Source of the DNA: JANQTF01 sp036835375
Lineage (GTDB): Bacteria; Bacteroidota; Bacteroidia; J057
DNA: 25,159 bases
NCBI GenBank assembly: GCA_036835375.1
Contig: DAITMB010000075.1
Location: 1-25,159 of the forward strand
Direction of reading: 5' to 3'
The notes below the pieces were generated by a model. That model worked only from the letters and a program-made list of their open reading frames with translations, was not told the origin of the DNA and did not search any database. The translations under genes were made by a program, and so were the position numbers. The stretch's first letter is position 1; the number at the start of each line of letters is the position of its first letter. Below, piece by piece: positions 8,093 through 16,900 of this stretch.

Positions 8093-8488
8093 ATGAATCA
8101 GCCTTCCGTATCACCTGCTCTCGCATCCACACTGGTTCTCGGCGCTTCGACGAATCCCTCGCGCTATGCCAATATTGCGATTCACATGCTTCGTGATTAC
8201 GGCCATCCAGTCGTTGCATTAGGTTCGTCTCCTGGAATGGTTGAGGGGATTCCTATCCAGACCAGTGTTGAAGAACTTGACCCTACTCAACCAATCGATA
8301 CCGTAACGCTCTACCTTGGAGTACCGAGGCAGGCTCCGCTGGAAGACTGGCTGCTGAAACTCAAACCTCGAAGGGTGATTTTCAATCCCGGAACAGAAAA
8401 CCCGGCATTCATACAGAGGCTCCGCGAAGCCGGAATCGAACCTGTGATCGCATGCACTTTGGTCATGCTGCGAACACAACAATACTGA
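8093..8488 (+). CDS. CoA-binding domain protein (YccU-like)
   Basis: A 131-residue single-domain protein of the CoA_binding_2 type (PF13380), the stand-alone Rossmann domain also found in succinyl-CoA synthetase alpha. The nucleotide-binding start is STLVLGASTNPSRYAN, with the Gly-Ala-Ser turn and conserved Asn/Arg. IDTVTLYLGVPRQ and RRVIFNPGTENP are the typical second-half motifs; the Asn-Pro-Gly-x-Glu block is diagnostic. C-terminal CTLVML matches the family end, where a Cys is common. Proteins of this family bind CoA or related cofactors; the cellular role is not established. It starts right after the clpC terminator, so it probably has its own promoter or partial read-through. Confidence 0.9.
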   Translation: MNQPSVSPALASTLVLGASTNPSRYANIAIHMLRDYGHPVVALGSSPGMVEGIPIQTSVEELDPTQPIDTVTLYLGVPRQAPLEDWLLKLKPRRVIFNPGTENPAFIQRLREAGIEPVIACTLVMLRTQQY

Positions 8489-8873
8489 CGTTGAAAAACT
8501 CTTGTTCCGGCTTTTACACCTTAGTGCTCTCAGTGTCTGAGTGGCGACGCGAGATCCATGAAACCGCCATCATGGACGCAAGCCCAGCATCGTCTCCATA
8601 TCTTAATGATTTCAGCTGGGCCAAGCCGATCAATTCCACTACGAGTAGATATAATTGGTCATTAGCCGCGCATTACTTGATTTTTTCGCAAAAGAGCAGA
8701 AAAAATAGCTTCTGCTTCGTCTCTCTACAGGAAGATTCTTTTGTGTAAGCAAAAAAAATCCATAGATTAACTTCTCGTTAAATCAGTGGGAGGATCTTGA
8801 ATGACTGTTCGTTAAATTCGAAGATAGGTCTGCCCTTTTGCTCTGAACATATACCTCGATAAGTGCTTACCCC
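8489..8873. other. Intergenic region (385 bp) before apaG
   Basis: No gene is supported here. A 98-codon frame that starts inside the preceding gene runs to 8748, but its composition looks random and it has no start signal. A hairpin AGCAGAA/TTCTGCT with an 8-base loop sits at 8695-8716 without a T-tract after it. The 9-mer TCGTTAAAT occurs twice, at 8775-8783 and 8809-8817, on the same strand, about 60-100 bases before the apaG start. The promoter of apaG is probably in the AT-rich part from 8740 on. Confidence 0.6.
8775..8817 (+). repeat. Pair of direct 9-bp repeats upstream of apaG
   Basis: TCGTTAAAT at 8775-8783 and again at 8809-8817, 34 bp apart start to start. Possibly a regulator-binding pair; in an AT-rich stretch, chance cannot be excluded. 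Confidence 0.3.
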
Positions 8874-9272
8874 ATGTCCTCTTACCTCAGCTCAAAAATC
8901 ACTGACGGGATACGTGTCGATGTACGGACAGCTTATGTGGAGGACGAGTCCTCGCCGTTACACAACTACTATGTGTTCCTGTATCAGATCGAAATCGTCA
9001 ACGAATCCGACCATGAGGTGCAACTATTGCGCCGAGAATGGACCATCATTGATGGCTTGGCCCAGACCCGGAAGGTTGAAGGGGAGGGCGTCGTGGGAAA
9101 ACAACCAATATTGACCCCCGGGCAATCCCACAGCTATAAAAGTGGCTGCCACTTTCCTTCCCCCATCGGCAAGATGAAGGGTAGGTATCTCATGGAGCGA
9201 CGAATATTACAAGAACGGTTTTGGGTAGAAATTCCGCCATTTACCCTACAGGTTCCTTGCCTCAGCAATTGA
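8874..9272 (+). CDS. apaG: ApaG/DUF525 family protein
   Basis: A 132-residue protein covering the whole ApaG domain, an Fn3-like beta sandwich. Recognisable blocks are YYVFLYQIEIVNES (the usual Y-x-F-x-Y-x-I-x-I-x-N strand), LLRREWTIIDG (equivalent of LLsRhWiItD), the pyrophosphate-loop motif GEGVVGKQP, LTPGQSHSYKSGC and GKMKGRYLM. The family is linked genetically to Co2+/Mg2+ tolerance in Salmonella, and structures show a pyrophosphate-type ligand loop; the molecular job is not settled. Start ATG 8874. An OsmC-family gene follows after 46 bp on the same strand and may share the transcript. Confidence 0.95.
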   Translation: MSSYLSSKITDGIRVDVRTAYVEDESSPLHNYYVFLYQIEIVNESDHEVQLLRREWTIIDGLAQTRKVEGEGVVGKQPILTPGQSHSYKSGCHFPSPIGKMKGRYLMERRILQERFWVEIPPFTLQVPCLSN

Positions 9273-9318
9273 TTGGTCCGCTTTGTAAAGCTATCTTAGA
9301 TGCTTACTCATTAAGAGC

Positions 9319-9726
9319 ATGAAGACAGCCAGTGTAACATATCAAGGAGACCTTCGGACGCAAGCCATTCACATTCGATCGGGAAGTAGTTTTTCGACTG
9401 ACGCACCCGTTGACAATCAAGGAAAGGGAGAAGCTTTCTCGCCCACGGACCTTCTGGCCGTGGCAGCTCTGACTTGCATGATCACCACGATGGGTATTGC
9501 TGCCCGAACCCACGAATTAGATTTTGGGGAGCTATCGGGAGAAGTCACAAAAGTAATGGCAAGTAATCCTCGGCGTGTGTCAGCTCTTGAAATAGAGCTG
9601 CGCATGGTGGGCCATCAACTTAGCCCAAAAGGAAAAAAGATTGTGGAAGGGGCTGCTTTGTATTGCCCAGTCACACAAAGCATTCATCCCGAGATCCAGC
9701 TCACGTTGAGCTTTTTGTATGAATGA
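9319..9726 (+). CDS. OsmC-family peroxiredoxin-like protein
   Basis: A 135-residue OsmC/Ohr-fold protein. These are small homodimeric thiol peroxidases that reduce organic or inorganic peroxides with two cysteines. Both expected cysteines are present: C53 in LTCMITTMG at the start of the long central helix, and C116 in LYCPVTQS. The N-terminal strand block and GKGEAFSPTDLLAVAAL (Ser-Pro-Thr-Asp-Leu) match the family. The sequence is closer to the YhfA-like or general OsmC group than to Ohr, so I give no gene name. It may be co-transcribed with apaG. It converges on dacB, with 46 bp between the two stop codons. Confidence 0.93.
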   Translation: MKTASVTYQGDLRTQAIHIRSGSSFSTDAPVDNQGKGEAFSPTDLLAVAALTCMITTMGIAARTHELDFGELSGEVTKVMASNPRRVSALEIELRMVGHQLSPKGKKIVEGAALYCPVTQSIHPEIQLTLSFLYE

Positions 9727-9772
9727 AGCCGCATAATTGTAGCCAGAGAGGGAATGCTGGCCCCTGTCGTCA

Positions 9773-11131
9773 TTATCTCCCCTCAGCCAGTTTCACCATC
9801 AGGGTTTCCCACCGAGCTTGCATGTCACTGGCACTCCCTTCAAAATGATTGGCTAAAAAGGCAAATGCTACCCTGCGGCCATCTGGCAAGTCTGCGTATC
9901 CGACATAGCCTCTCACACCATCAATATAGCCACTTTTGGCCCTCACGCGACCCTTTGCGCTGGTGTTCGTCATTCGTGACTTTAATGCACCGCTCTCTCC
10001 AGCGACAGGCAGGCTTTCCAGAAAGCTTGCAGCGATGGGTCCTTTTCCAGCGAGATAGAGAATATCAACAACTTGCTTGGTCGTGAGGGCATTGTTCGGT
10101 GAAAGACCGCTTCCGTCTTGAAGTCTCATCCCGCGTGTGTTCACCCCCTGTGCCGTCCAATGATCCTTCATGGCGTTAGCCCCTTGGTCACTGATTCCTT
10201 CTCTTCCTCTGGCCACTGCGATGCGCCGGGCAAGGGCTTCTGCGTACAGATTCACACTGAAGTAATTCGTCATTTTTGCGATTTCAGACAGAGGCGCGGA
10301 GAAATGGGTGTGAACCACGGACCCTTGGCGAGGCAACGGCTTGCCAGCTAGTCTGCGAAGTCGAGCAGTGCTAGCAGCTTCCCCGACCTCAATGCCGCAG
10401 GTCTTGAGTGATTCGCTTAACTGCTGGGCACAAAATAGCGCGGGATCAGGCATGGCTCCTTTGATGGAAAAAAGNNNNNNNNNNNNNNNNNNNNNNNNNN
10501 NNNNNNNNNNNNNNNNNNNNNNNNNNNNNNNNNNNNNNNNNNNNNNNNNNNNNNNNNNNNNNNNNNNNNNNNNNGCACCAGCACCATAGTAGTTGCCGAT
10601 GTCTTCCCAACCCCAATTTCCCGGCGTCAATTGCGAACTCATGTATGAATCATCCCCGATCACGGCACCCTTGATTTCTTTCACACCAGAGGCTTTGATA
10701 AGGAGTGCCCAATCATACAGCAGGGTTTCCCAAGCGTCGGTCTTGCGGATCCGATCACTTCCAAGGGTGGGATCGCCTTTGCCTACGATGACAAGATCGC
10801 CATACAGGATTCCGTCCTTCACCTGCCCATCAAGTGCGAGGAGGGTTTCAAATCGAAAGTCAGGACCTAAAATCGAAAGAGCACTTGCCGTTGTGATCGC
10901 TTTCATGGTGGAGGCAGTCACAAGGGTTCGATCCGAATCATATGCATAAAGGATCTGTCCCGTTTGTAAATCCCGCACGCAAATGCCCACAGACGCGTGC
11001 TTCATTTCTGCTTGGCGCATCATCGATTCTGCCGCCCCAGTGAATGCAGGCAGAGATTGTCCCTTGACTTCTTGACCAAGCCAGCTACTGAAGAGTAGCA
11101 ATAGAGCAAGTAGATGAAGCAGGTACTTCAT
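9773..11131 (-). CDS. dacB: D-alanyl-D-alanine carboxypeptidase/endopeptidase, PBP4 type (interrupted by N gap)
   Basis: A peptidase S13 (PBP4/DacB) enzyme that trims or cuts peptidoglycan stem-peptide cross-links in the periplasm. The start is taken at ATG 11131: it gives a signal peptide (MKYLLHLLALLLLFSSWLG) cut near EVKGQS. The frame is open for 62 more codons upstream, but that overlaps the epimerase gene and would bury the signal. Catalytic motifs are S74-T-M-K77, the S-V-N of YFSVNLYAEAL, and KSG (KTG equivalent) in RAKSGYIDG. The middle is lost in 100 N at 10475-10574. The declared gap equals 33 codons, whereas PBP4 proteins have about 70-80 residues between the NYYGAG and FSIKGAMPDP blocks, so the true missing sequence is probably over 200 bp. 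It lies 83 bp behind the epimerase in the same orientation. Confidence 0.93.
   Translation of the reverse strand: MKYLLHLLALLLLFSSWLGQEVKGQSLPAFTGAAESMMRQAEMKHASVGICVRDLQTGQILYAYDSDRTLVTASTMKAITTASALSILGPDFRFETLLALDGQVKDGILYGDLVIVGKGDPTLGSDRIRKTDAWETLLYDWALLIKASGVKEIKGAVIGDDSYMSSQLTPGNWGWEDIGNYYGAGXXXXXXXXXXXXXXXXXXXXXXXXXXXXXXXXXXLFSIKGAMPDPALFCAQQLSESLKTCGIEVGEAASTARLRRLAGKPLPRQGSVVHTHFSAPLSEIAKMTNYFSVNLYAEALARRIAVARGREGISDQGANAMKDHWTAQGVNTRGMRLQDGSGLSPNNALTTKQVVDILYLAGKGPIAASFLESLPVAGESGALKSRMTNTSAKGRVRAKSGYIDGVRGYVGYADLPDGRRVAFAFLANHFEGSASDMQARWETLMVKLAEGR
10475..10574. other. Assembly gap, 100 N
   Basis: Exactly 100 N, the usual placeholder for a scaffold gap of unknown size. It falls inside dacB. 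Both flanks are homologous to successive parts of the same protein, so the join itself is right; the length is likely not. Confidence 0.97.
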
Positions 11132-11214
11132 AGGGCAGCAAGTTGATCGTAAATGAACAATGGATAGAAGAAGAGGAAGCTGAGCGGAGAATGATAGAGG
11201 AGTTTTACTTGCCA

Positions 11215-12099
11215 TCAATCTGCAAAGAGATCGGCAAGGGCAGGTTTGATGTCGGGGAATTGGAATCGAAATTTCTCTCGCTGTAACACCCTTGGAATGG
11301 CCTTTTGGCCTCCCCACAACAGGAGCGAAGCTTCTCCCATGAGCAATTGAAGCAGAAACTTAGGAATGGGCCAGGGAGCTTTCACCTCCAGTATCTCAGC
11401 CAAGGCGTCTGAGAATCGCTTTTGGGTGATAATCTGAGGTGCCACCACATTGACTGGTCCAGAAATAGATTCGTTTTCCAGAAAAAACAAAAACACCTGC
11501 ACCACATCTTCGATATGTATCCAAGGAAATCCTTGAGATCCTCCCCCCAGTGTCCCCCCTAGATACCACCGATAGATCGGGATCATTTTATCTAAGGCAC
11601 CCCCATCTCCCAGCACTACGCCCAGGCGAGGAATCACGGTGCGTGTGGTAGCTTTTTGAGCTTCAGCTTCCCACGCTATAGTCACTTGAGCAGGGAAGTC
11701 GGTGCCAGGACGCGATCTCTCGTGAATTTCCTCCGTATATTTCGTGCCGTAATAGCCAATTCCAGAAGCGGAAATGAACACACTTGGGGGGGTAGGACTT
11801 TGTTGGATGTATTCGACACAAGCCCGAGTGGCATCAATACGGCTTTGCATGATATCGGCTTTGGAGGCAGCCGTCCAGCGGAATCTTCCGATACTTGCAC
11901 CAGCCAAGTTGATGATCGCATCGTATCGACCGATGCCGAGCGGCATAGACTTTCCGTCCCAGACGAGGTAGTCCATTCGCTTTCGGGGGTCATTGCGCGA
12001 GTTTCGGGTCAGGATCGTCACTTGATGACCGGCTGAAAGCAGGGCGGGCACCAGATGATTCCCAATGAATCCAGAGCCACCTGTGAGAAGAATATTCAT
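11215..12099 (-). CDS. TIGR01777-family NAD-dependent epimerase-like protein
   Basis: A 294-residue extended short-chain dehydrogenase/reductase. The N-terminus is the NAD(P)-binding MNILLTGGSGFIGNHL (GGxGFIG). YDAIINLAGASIG is the family's Asn-Leu-Ala-Gly-Ala block, and SASGIGYYG carries the active-site-region Tyr. The C-terminal about 45 residues (GEASLLLWGGQKAIPRVL, ending FPDIKPALADLF) are the DUF1731 domain that defines TIGR01777 proteins, related to plant SulA-type and E. coli YfcH proteins. Substrate unknown. The sequence is full length. It is divergent from the aminotransferase, with only about 40-57 bp between their start codons, and is followed by dacB on the same strand. Confidence 0.93.
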   Translation of the reverse strand: MNILLTGGSGFIGNHLVPALLSAGHQVTILTRNSRNDPRKRMDYLVWDGKSMPLGIGRYDAIINLAGASIGRFRWTAASKADIMQSRIDATRACVEYIQQSPTPPSVFISASGIGYYGTKYTEEIHERSRPGTDFPAQVTIAWEAEAQKATTRTVIPRLGVVLGDGGALDKMIPIYRWYLGGTLGGGSQGFPWIHIEDVVQVFLFFLENESISGPVNVVAPQIITQKRFSDALAEILEVKAPWPIPKFLLQLLMGEASLLLWGGQKAIPRVLQREKFRFQFPDIKPALADLFAD

Positions 12100-12138
12100 A
12101 AGCCATGTGCTACTACGTGGTGATCGAAGATACGAACA

Positions 12139-13248
12139 TTGGAACCAAAATTACGATTGAACACAACAAAACTCTTCCTCGCGCCGGGGCCTGTTCCTGT
12201 TCCTGCCTTTGTGCAGAAGGCACTTCAAGGACCCATTATTCATCACCGAGGTCCAGCTTTTGCATCCGTCATGGACAGTTTGCAAGATGGCCTCCGATAC
12301 CTTTTTCAGACGGAAGGAGCCACTGGAATCATGATCGGCAGTGGGACTTACGGAGTCGAAGCGGGCATGTACAGCTTGTTTCGTCCAGGAGAGAAAATCT
12401 TGGTCGTGAACAATGGAAAATTTAGCGAACGTTGGGCAGAATATGCCGATGTTTTGGGATTAGAGGCAAGCACCTTGCGCTGTACGTGGGGGGAAGTACC
12501 CTCTCCAGATCAGGTATTAGAAGCAGCTACGAATGGAGAGGGTGTCACAGGGGTGGTATTGACTCACTGTGAGACTTCGACTGGGGCATTGCTTGATCTG
12601 GAAGAGACGATTGCGCTTCTGAGAACTGTCCTTCCTGAAGTGTGCATCTTAGTGGACGCCATCACGACCGTAGGTGCAGTTCCGTTTTATTTCGATGCAT
12701 GGAGAGTAGATGCGGCAGTGGTAGCGAGTCACAAAGCGCTTATGAATCCGGCCGGCATCATCGCTTGGGCGATGAGCGAGCGGGCAGTTGCCCGCTTGCG
12801 GAGCACCAGATCAGGAGATTTCGCGAATTGGTACAATTACTGGGAACAAGGGCGCTTAAAATCCTTTCCCTTCACGCCGCCTATCCAAGGAATCTACGGG
12901 GTACAGGCAGCTTTGGAACATTTTCGTGCACTAGGGCTTCCTCATATTTGGAGTGAGGTGCATAGATGCTCTAGGCAAATGAAGCATGGGATCCAGAAGA
13001 TAGGTGGAACGGTCGTAGGTAACAGTCCATCGGATTCGCTCACCGCGTTTAGTTGGCCGGAGGCACAGCTTCATGAGCTGCGCGAAAAGTTGATGGAAGG
13101 CGGTTATGAACTGGCAGGTGGGCAAGGAGCTTGGCAAAACAAAATCCTGCGAATGTCCCACATGGGAAGCTCAGCTGAGATAGCGATTGTGGACGGAGTG
13201 CTGGAGGTGCTTCAAAAAGCAACTCATTCAGGGGAAGGAGCCACTTGA
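12139..13248 (+). CDS. Class V aminotransferase, alanine-glyoxylate/serine-glyoxylate type
   Basis: A PLP enzyme of aminotransferase family V: FLAPGPVPVPAFV at the N-terminus, HHRGPAFASVM, GSGTYGVEAGMYS in the phosphate-binding region, HCETSTGALLD, VDAITTVGAVPF (Asp contacting the pyridine nitrogen), and K199 in VVASHKALMNPAG as the Schiff-base lysine. Family members move amino groups between alanine, serine or phosphonate amines and glyoxylate or pyruvate; the exact substrates are not readable. No ATG is available: an in-frame TGA is at 12121-12123, and the only usual starts before the conserved N-terminus are TTG at 12139 and TTG at 12157. The second would give a shorter N-terminus (MNTTKLFLAPGP) and is equally possible. 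The C-terminal part (TRSGDFANWYNYWEQ, then the small domain) is complete. Confidence 0.9.
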   Translation: MEPKLRLNTTKLFLAPGPVPVPAFVQKALQGPIIHHRGPAFASVMDSLQDGLRYLFQTEGATGIMIGSGTYGVEAGMYSLFRPGEKILVVNNGKFSERWAEYADVLGLEASTLRCTWGEVPSPDQVLEAATNGEGVTGVVLTHCETSTGALLDLEETIALLRTVLPEVCILVDAITTVGAVPFYFDAWRVDAAVVASHKALMNPAGIIAWAMSERAVARLRSTRSGDFANWYNYWEQGRLKSFPFTPPIQGIYGVQAALEHFRALGLPHIWSEVHRCSRQMKHGIQKIGGTVVGNSPSDSLTAFSWPEAQLHELREKLMEGGYELAGGQGAWQNKILRMSHMGSSAEIAIVDGVLEVLQKATHSGEGAT

Positions 13249-13318
13249 TAAATCCAGAACCGATGTCTTTCGGAAAACATACCACCAAGATAGCAAAGGC
13301 AAAGTCCGGTGAAAGAAT

Positions 13319-13792
13319 TTACCTCCAGCGAATCACGCTTTCTTGCTCTTGGATGAAATTTCCGAGTAATCGGATCGCGTCAGGTGCTGGCTCATTGTGA
13401 GTCAACTTACTTAGCTGAAGAGATTCTACCATAGACCGAAGGGTCGCATCCAAGGTCATTTCCTTAAGGTACTTCTTGTATCGCATCAAGATCCAAAATT
13501 CGAGGGTATTCTCGATTTTTTGCATCCACGAAGCAGGTAAGAAGGCAGAGAAGAAACCAAAGATGTGGCCCGAGACATAGAACATCGAAGCATACCACGC
13601 CGGGCGGATTCCGCGTTTTCTGAGTAGATTATGCAAAAATGCTGTATGATGGGCTTTTCTTTCCCGCAGCGTGCGAAGTTGTTCCTCTTTGAGACCAAAT
13701 TGGCGATACCATCCCAAGCGCATGATTTCTCGGGCATGGAGGTCGCGGATGAAAAATTCTGTCCGCTTTTTGATGTCAATTTTAGGAGGCAT
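13319..13792 (-). CDS. COQ7-like ferritin-fold protein with altered metal ligands
   Basis: A 157-residue helical protein. Its pattern follows COQ7 (demethoxyubiquinone hydroxylase): R16-D-L-H19-A-R-E22 matches the R-x-x-H-A-x-E of helix 1; the second-helix region with H48-H49 precedes RKRGIRPAW (COQ7 has R-V-R-P-T); FYVSGHIFGFFSAFLP matches the membrane-binding W-x-x-G-F-A-x-G-A-x-T-A-L stretch; and E98 matches the helix-3 Glu. By this hand alignment the helix-2 Glu ligand is replaced by K46, and the last E-x-x-H has lost its His (E-S-V-I near the C-terminus). It may be an inactive or repurposed member; Bacteroidota generally use menaquinone, which needs no COQ7 step. It converges with the aminotransferase. 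The ATG at 13792 is preceded by an A/G-rich stretch. Confidence 0.6.
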   Translation of the reverse strand: MPPKIDIKKRTEFFIRDLHAREIMRLGWYRQFGLKEEQLRTLRERKAHHTAFLHNLLRKRGIRPAWYASMFYVSGHIFGFFSAFLPASWMQKIENTLEFWILMRYKKYLKEMTLDATLRSMVESLQLSKLTHNEPAPDAIRLLGNFIQEQESVIRWR

Positions 13793-13831
13793 GGGTGGAG
13801 TTATTCAATTGGCGGCTGCAATTTTCAAATT

Positions 13832-13858
13832 TACCTGAAAGTATCAAAATTTCAGGTA
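13832..13858. repeat. Perfect inverted repeat upstream of the large amidase gene
   Basis: TACCTGAAA (13832-13840) and TTTCAGGTA (13850-13858) are exact reverse complements with a 9-base spacer. It sits between the divergent COQ7-like and amidase genes, about 40 and 110 bases from their starts. There is no following T-tract, so an operator is likelier than a terminator. Confidence 0.5.
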
Positions 13859-13966
13859 GCACATATATGGGCATCTATACGTCCCAATTCGGGTGAAGTT
13901 TTTTTCTCCGATCCTTTCCCGGTATTTTTCCAAAATCTTGTCTAGGAACCCAAGAATCCATTTTTC

Positions 13967-16900
13967 ATGATGATGCTTCGATTTCAGTTGTCACGGATAT
14001 TTTTGCTGATAGCCTTTGCCAGTCAGGGGGGCATTTTTCCACTTCTCCCTGGTCAAAATCTGCCTTTCGAGGAGTATTTCCAAGAAGCGTACGCCCAATT
14101 TCCCACTTTGCCACCGGGGTTGCTGGAGTCCGTAGCTTGGACCAATACCCGCATCCGACATCTCAAGGCCACACCTAGCTGTCAAGAGCTACCCGAATAT
14201 CATGGTGTGATGGGGCTGGTGAAAGATGGAAAAGGATACTTTCAGAATAGTTTGGAACATGTCGCCGGGTTGTCCGGCTACACCGAAGCAGAGATCATGG
14301 CTAGCCCGCGCATGAGCATTCTCGCCTATGCCAAAGCCTATGCTTCCCTCCAGCAAAACAAACGCTTGACTTCTGGATCGGTAGAATCTCATCGGTCTAT
14401 TTTGTCTGAGCTGAGCGAACTTCCGCTCGACAGCGATCCACAAAGTCAATATGCCCTGGATCAGCAATATTTTATGATCCTTCGGGAGATAGAAGCACCT
14501 CATTACCAGACCAACCAGCGCACCCCTCGATCATTCAAGTATGACCAGATTTTTGGAGCAGAAAATTATCGCGTGCTGAGCGCGGCCCGGGTCACAGTGA
14601 GTACCAGCGAAATCAACAGCGACAAAGGTGCTGCCTACTCCGCGCCCGGAAATCGAAATGCCTCCTGCACAGCGAGCAGCAACCAAACCAACTTTGCTGG
14701 GGCCGTCTGGAATGCTGCTCACAGCAACAACTATAGTTCGCGCGGAGGAGCTAAAGTTGACTTTGTGACCATCCATACCATCCAAGGTTCCTATGCCAGC
14801 GCCATTGCGTGGTTTCGAAATGCTCGCTCGAAGGTCTCCACCCATTATGTGATTCGGGCTTCTGATGGACAAATCACCCAAATGGTATGCGAGCTGGAGA
14901 AGGCCTTCCACGTGAAAACTGACAACGCCGAGGCAATCGGTATAGAGCACGAAGGCTTCATTGACGACGGCGGCGCTTGGTACACCAATGAAATGTATGA
15001 AAGCTCTGCCGCCTTGGTTCGCGATATTTGTACCCGATACAGTATCAATCCGCTTCAAACCTTTGGCGGACCACCGACCTCGGGGGTGCTCACCCTCACT
15101 AACAATTGCTACAAAATCAAAGGGCACCAGCATTTCCGTGGAAACAATCATATTGACCCCGGACCCTACTGGGACTGGGACCGCTATTATCGTTTGGTCA
15201 ATCCTAGCCCCAAACCGACAATATTTACTGCCAAAAAGGGAGAATTAACGGATTCCGGAGGCACACAGGGAAATTATGCAGACCAGGATCGTCGTACCTA
15301 TCTTATTCGGCCAGCAGGTGCAACCAAACTGGAATTAGAGTTTGCAGAGTTTGATCTGGAAGGCACATCTGCCAAGCCTTATGATTATCTCGACATCTTT
15401 GACGGTTTGGATGAAAATGGGAGGTACCTCGGAAGATTTACTGGGAAGGTATTGCCAGGCAAATTGACTGCGCAGAGCGGAGCAGTCTATATGGAATTCA
15501 GGTCTGACTGCCAAGTCAATCACAAAGGATGGCGGATCAAATACAAGTCTTTTGGCAAGCAAGTGGCCTGCGAGTCTCCAACAAATTTATTGGCAAACAA
15601 CCTTTTTGCTCTAGGAGGCACGCTGAATTGGGAAGGAGACGCGGAGCGATATGTGGTAGAGGTAAAGCGCCGAAATGAACCTACTTCGATTCGATACTTA
15701 GTGCAAGAACCCCAATTGGTCGTGACGGGCTTGAAATCAAATGCAGTGTACCAATGGCAGGTGCAAGCAGTGTGTGGGAACGACAGTTCTGCGGTAGCGG
15801 GGGCAAGTTTTGTCACGCCTAGCCTGATGGGGCGCGGGAGTAGTCCTCAGATTTTCACAGTTAGGAGCTCGCAGGGCAGATTCTATGACTCTGGAGGGCT
15901 AGATGCTGGCTACTCCAACGATGAAAACTTTGCGTATCGAATAGTGTCTCCGGTGGGCGGACGTATTCAGCTGAATTTCACGGGATTTGAGACTGAAAAA
16001 GATCTTGATGTGCTCACGATTTATGACGGAAACAACTTCAGCTCCCGAATGATTGGGCAGTATAGCGGTACAGAATCGCCACGTCAAGTCGTATCTACAG
16101 GCTCAGAAATGTTGCTGCACTTTCGGTCCGATGCGGCTACCAATGCTGCGGGATGGGCCGCCTCCTGGACGGTGGTGGGTGGCCAGGCGCCAGTTACACC
16201 CCCTCCTACAACACCCAGCCCTTCCCTTCCGGGCAATCCTCGACCCACACCTCCCGCGCCGCAGAGTAACCCACCAACCACCGGAACCATTCCGAATGCC
16301 GAGCCATTCACCCTCGCGCTAGATTTTCCGGCAGCAGCGCCCAGCACGCTTCCTCAGTTAGAAACAAGCTATCGTGGCAAAACCACTATCCGATTCAGTG
16401 ACCAAGATCGAAGCGGACGGGGATTTGCGAATCGATTCTATAATCTTTCTGAAAAATCAGCGCAGGGATGGCGCTCTCGTCCTCAGGCAGGGTTCTTTTT
16501 TGATGACTTCAATGGCCCGCTGCAAAGTCAATGGACCGCCTCGACAGGAAATTGGTCCACCGCAGGAGATCGGCTTGTGCAAACAGATGCTACCCAAGCC
16601 AATGGAAATCTCTACGCAGAACTCCGCCAAACGGAAGACCGAATCTATGTGTATCACTGGCAGGCTCGCATGAGTGGACCAGGTGCTAATCGCCGGCACG
16701 GCCTTCACTTTTTCGCTTCAAATCCAGAACAAGAGGAACGAGGAACTTCCTACTTCGTGTGGATTCGCGACACCGATGGCGATGATCAAGTGGAGATTTA
16801 TAAAACGGTGGACAATAAATTTGACCTGAAGGCTACCCGGAAAGTGAGTTTGGAAGCAGGGCAGGTATATGACTTTAAAGCGATATATAACCCGGGAAAA

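Noticed and set aside
8452..8748. 98-codon plus-strand frame between the CoA-binding gene and apaG
   Set aside because: It starts inside the preceding gene, has no start signal, no recognisable motif and Ser-rich random composition.
9740..9763. GCCAG/CTGGC hairpin between the OsmC and dacB genes
   Set aside because: Only five pairs and no T-tract, too weak to call a terminator.
11132..11317. N-terminal 62-codon extension of dacB
   Set aside because: It would overlap the epimerase coding region and place the signal peptide internally.
12105..12425. Frame starting at ATG 12105 running into the aminotransferase
   Set aside because: It is out of frame with the conserved aminotransferase; the first few residues are unremarkable and the rest is a frame shadow.
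14531..15151. 206-codon minus-strand frame opposite the amidase domain
   Set aside because: The plus strand encodes a conserved zinc amidase here; the antisense translation has no domain or start context.
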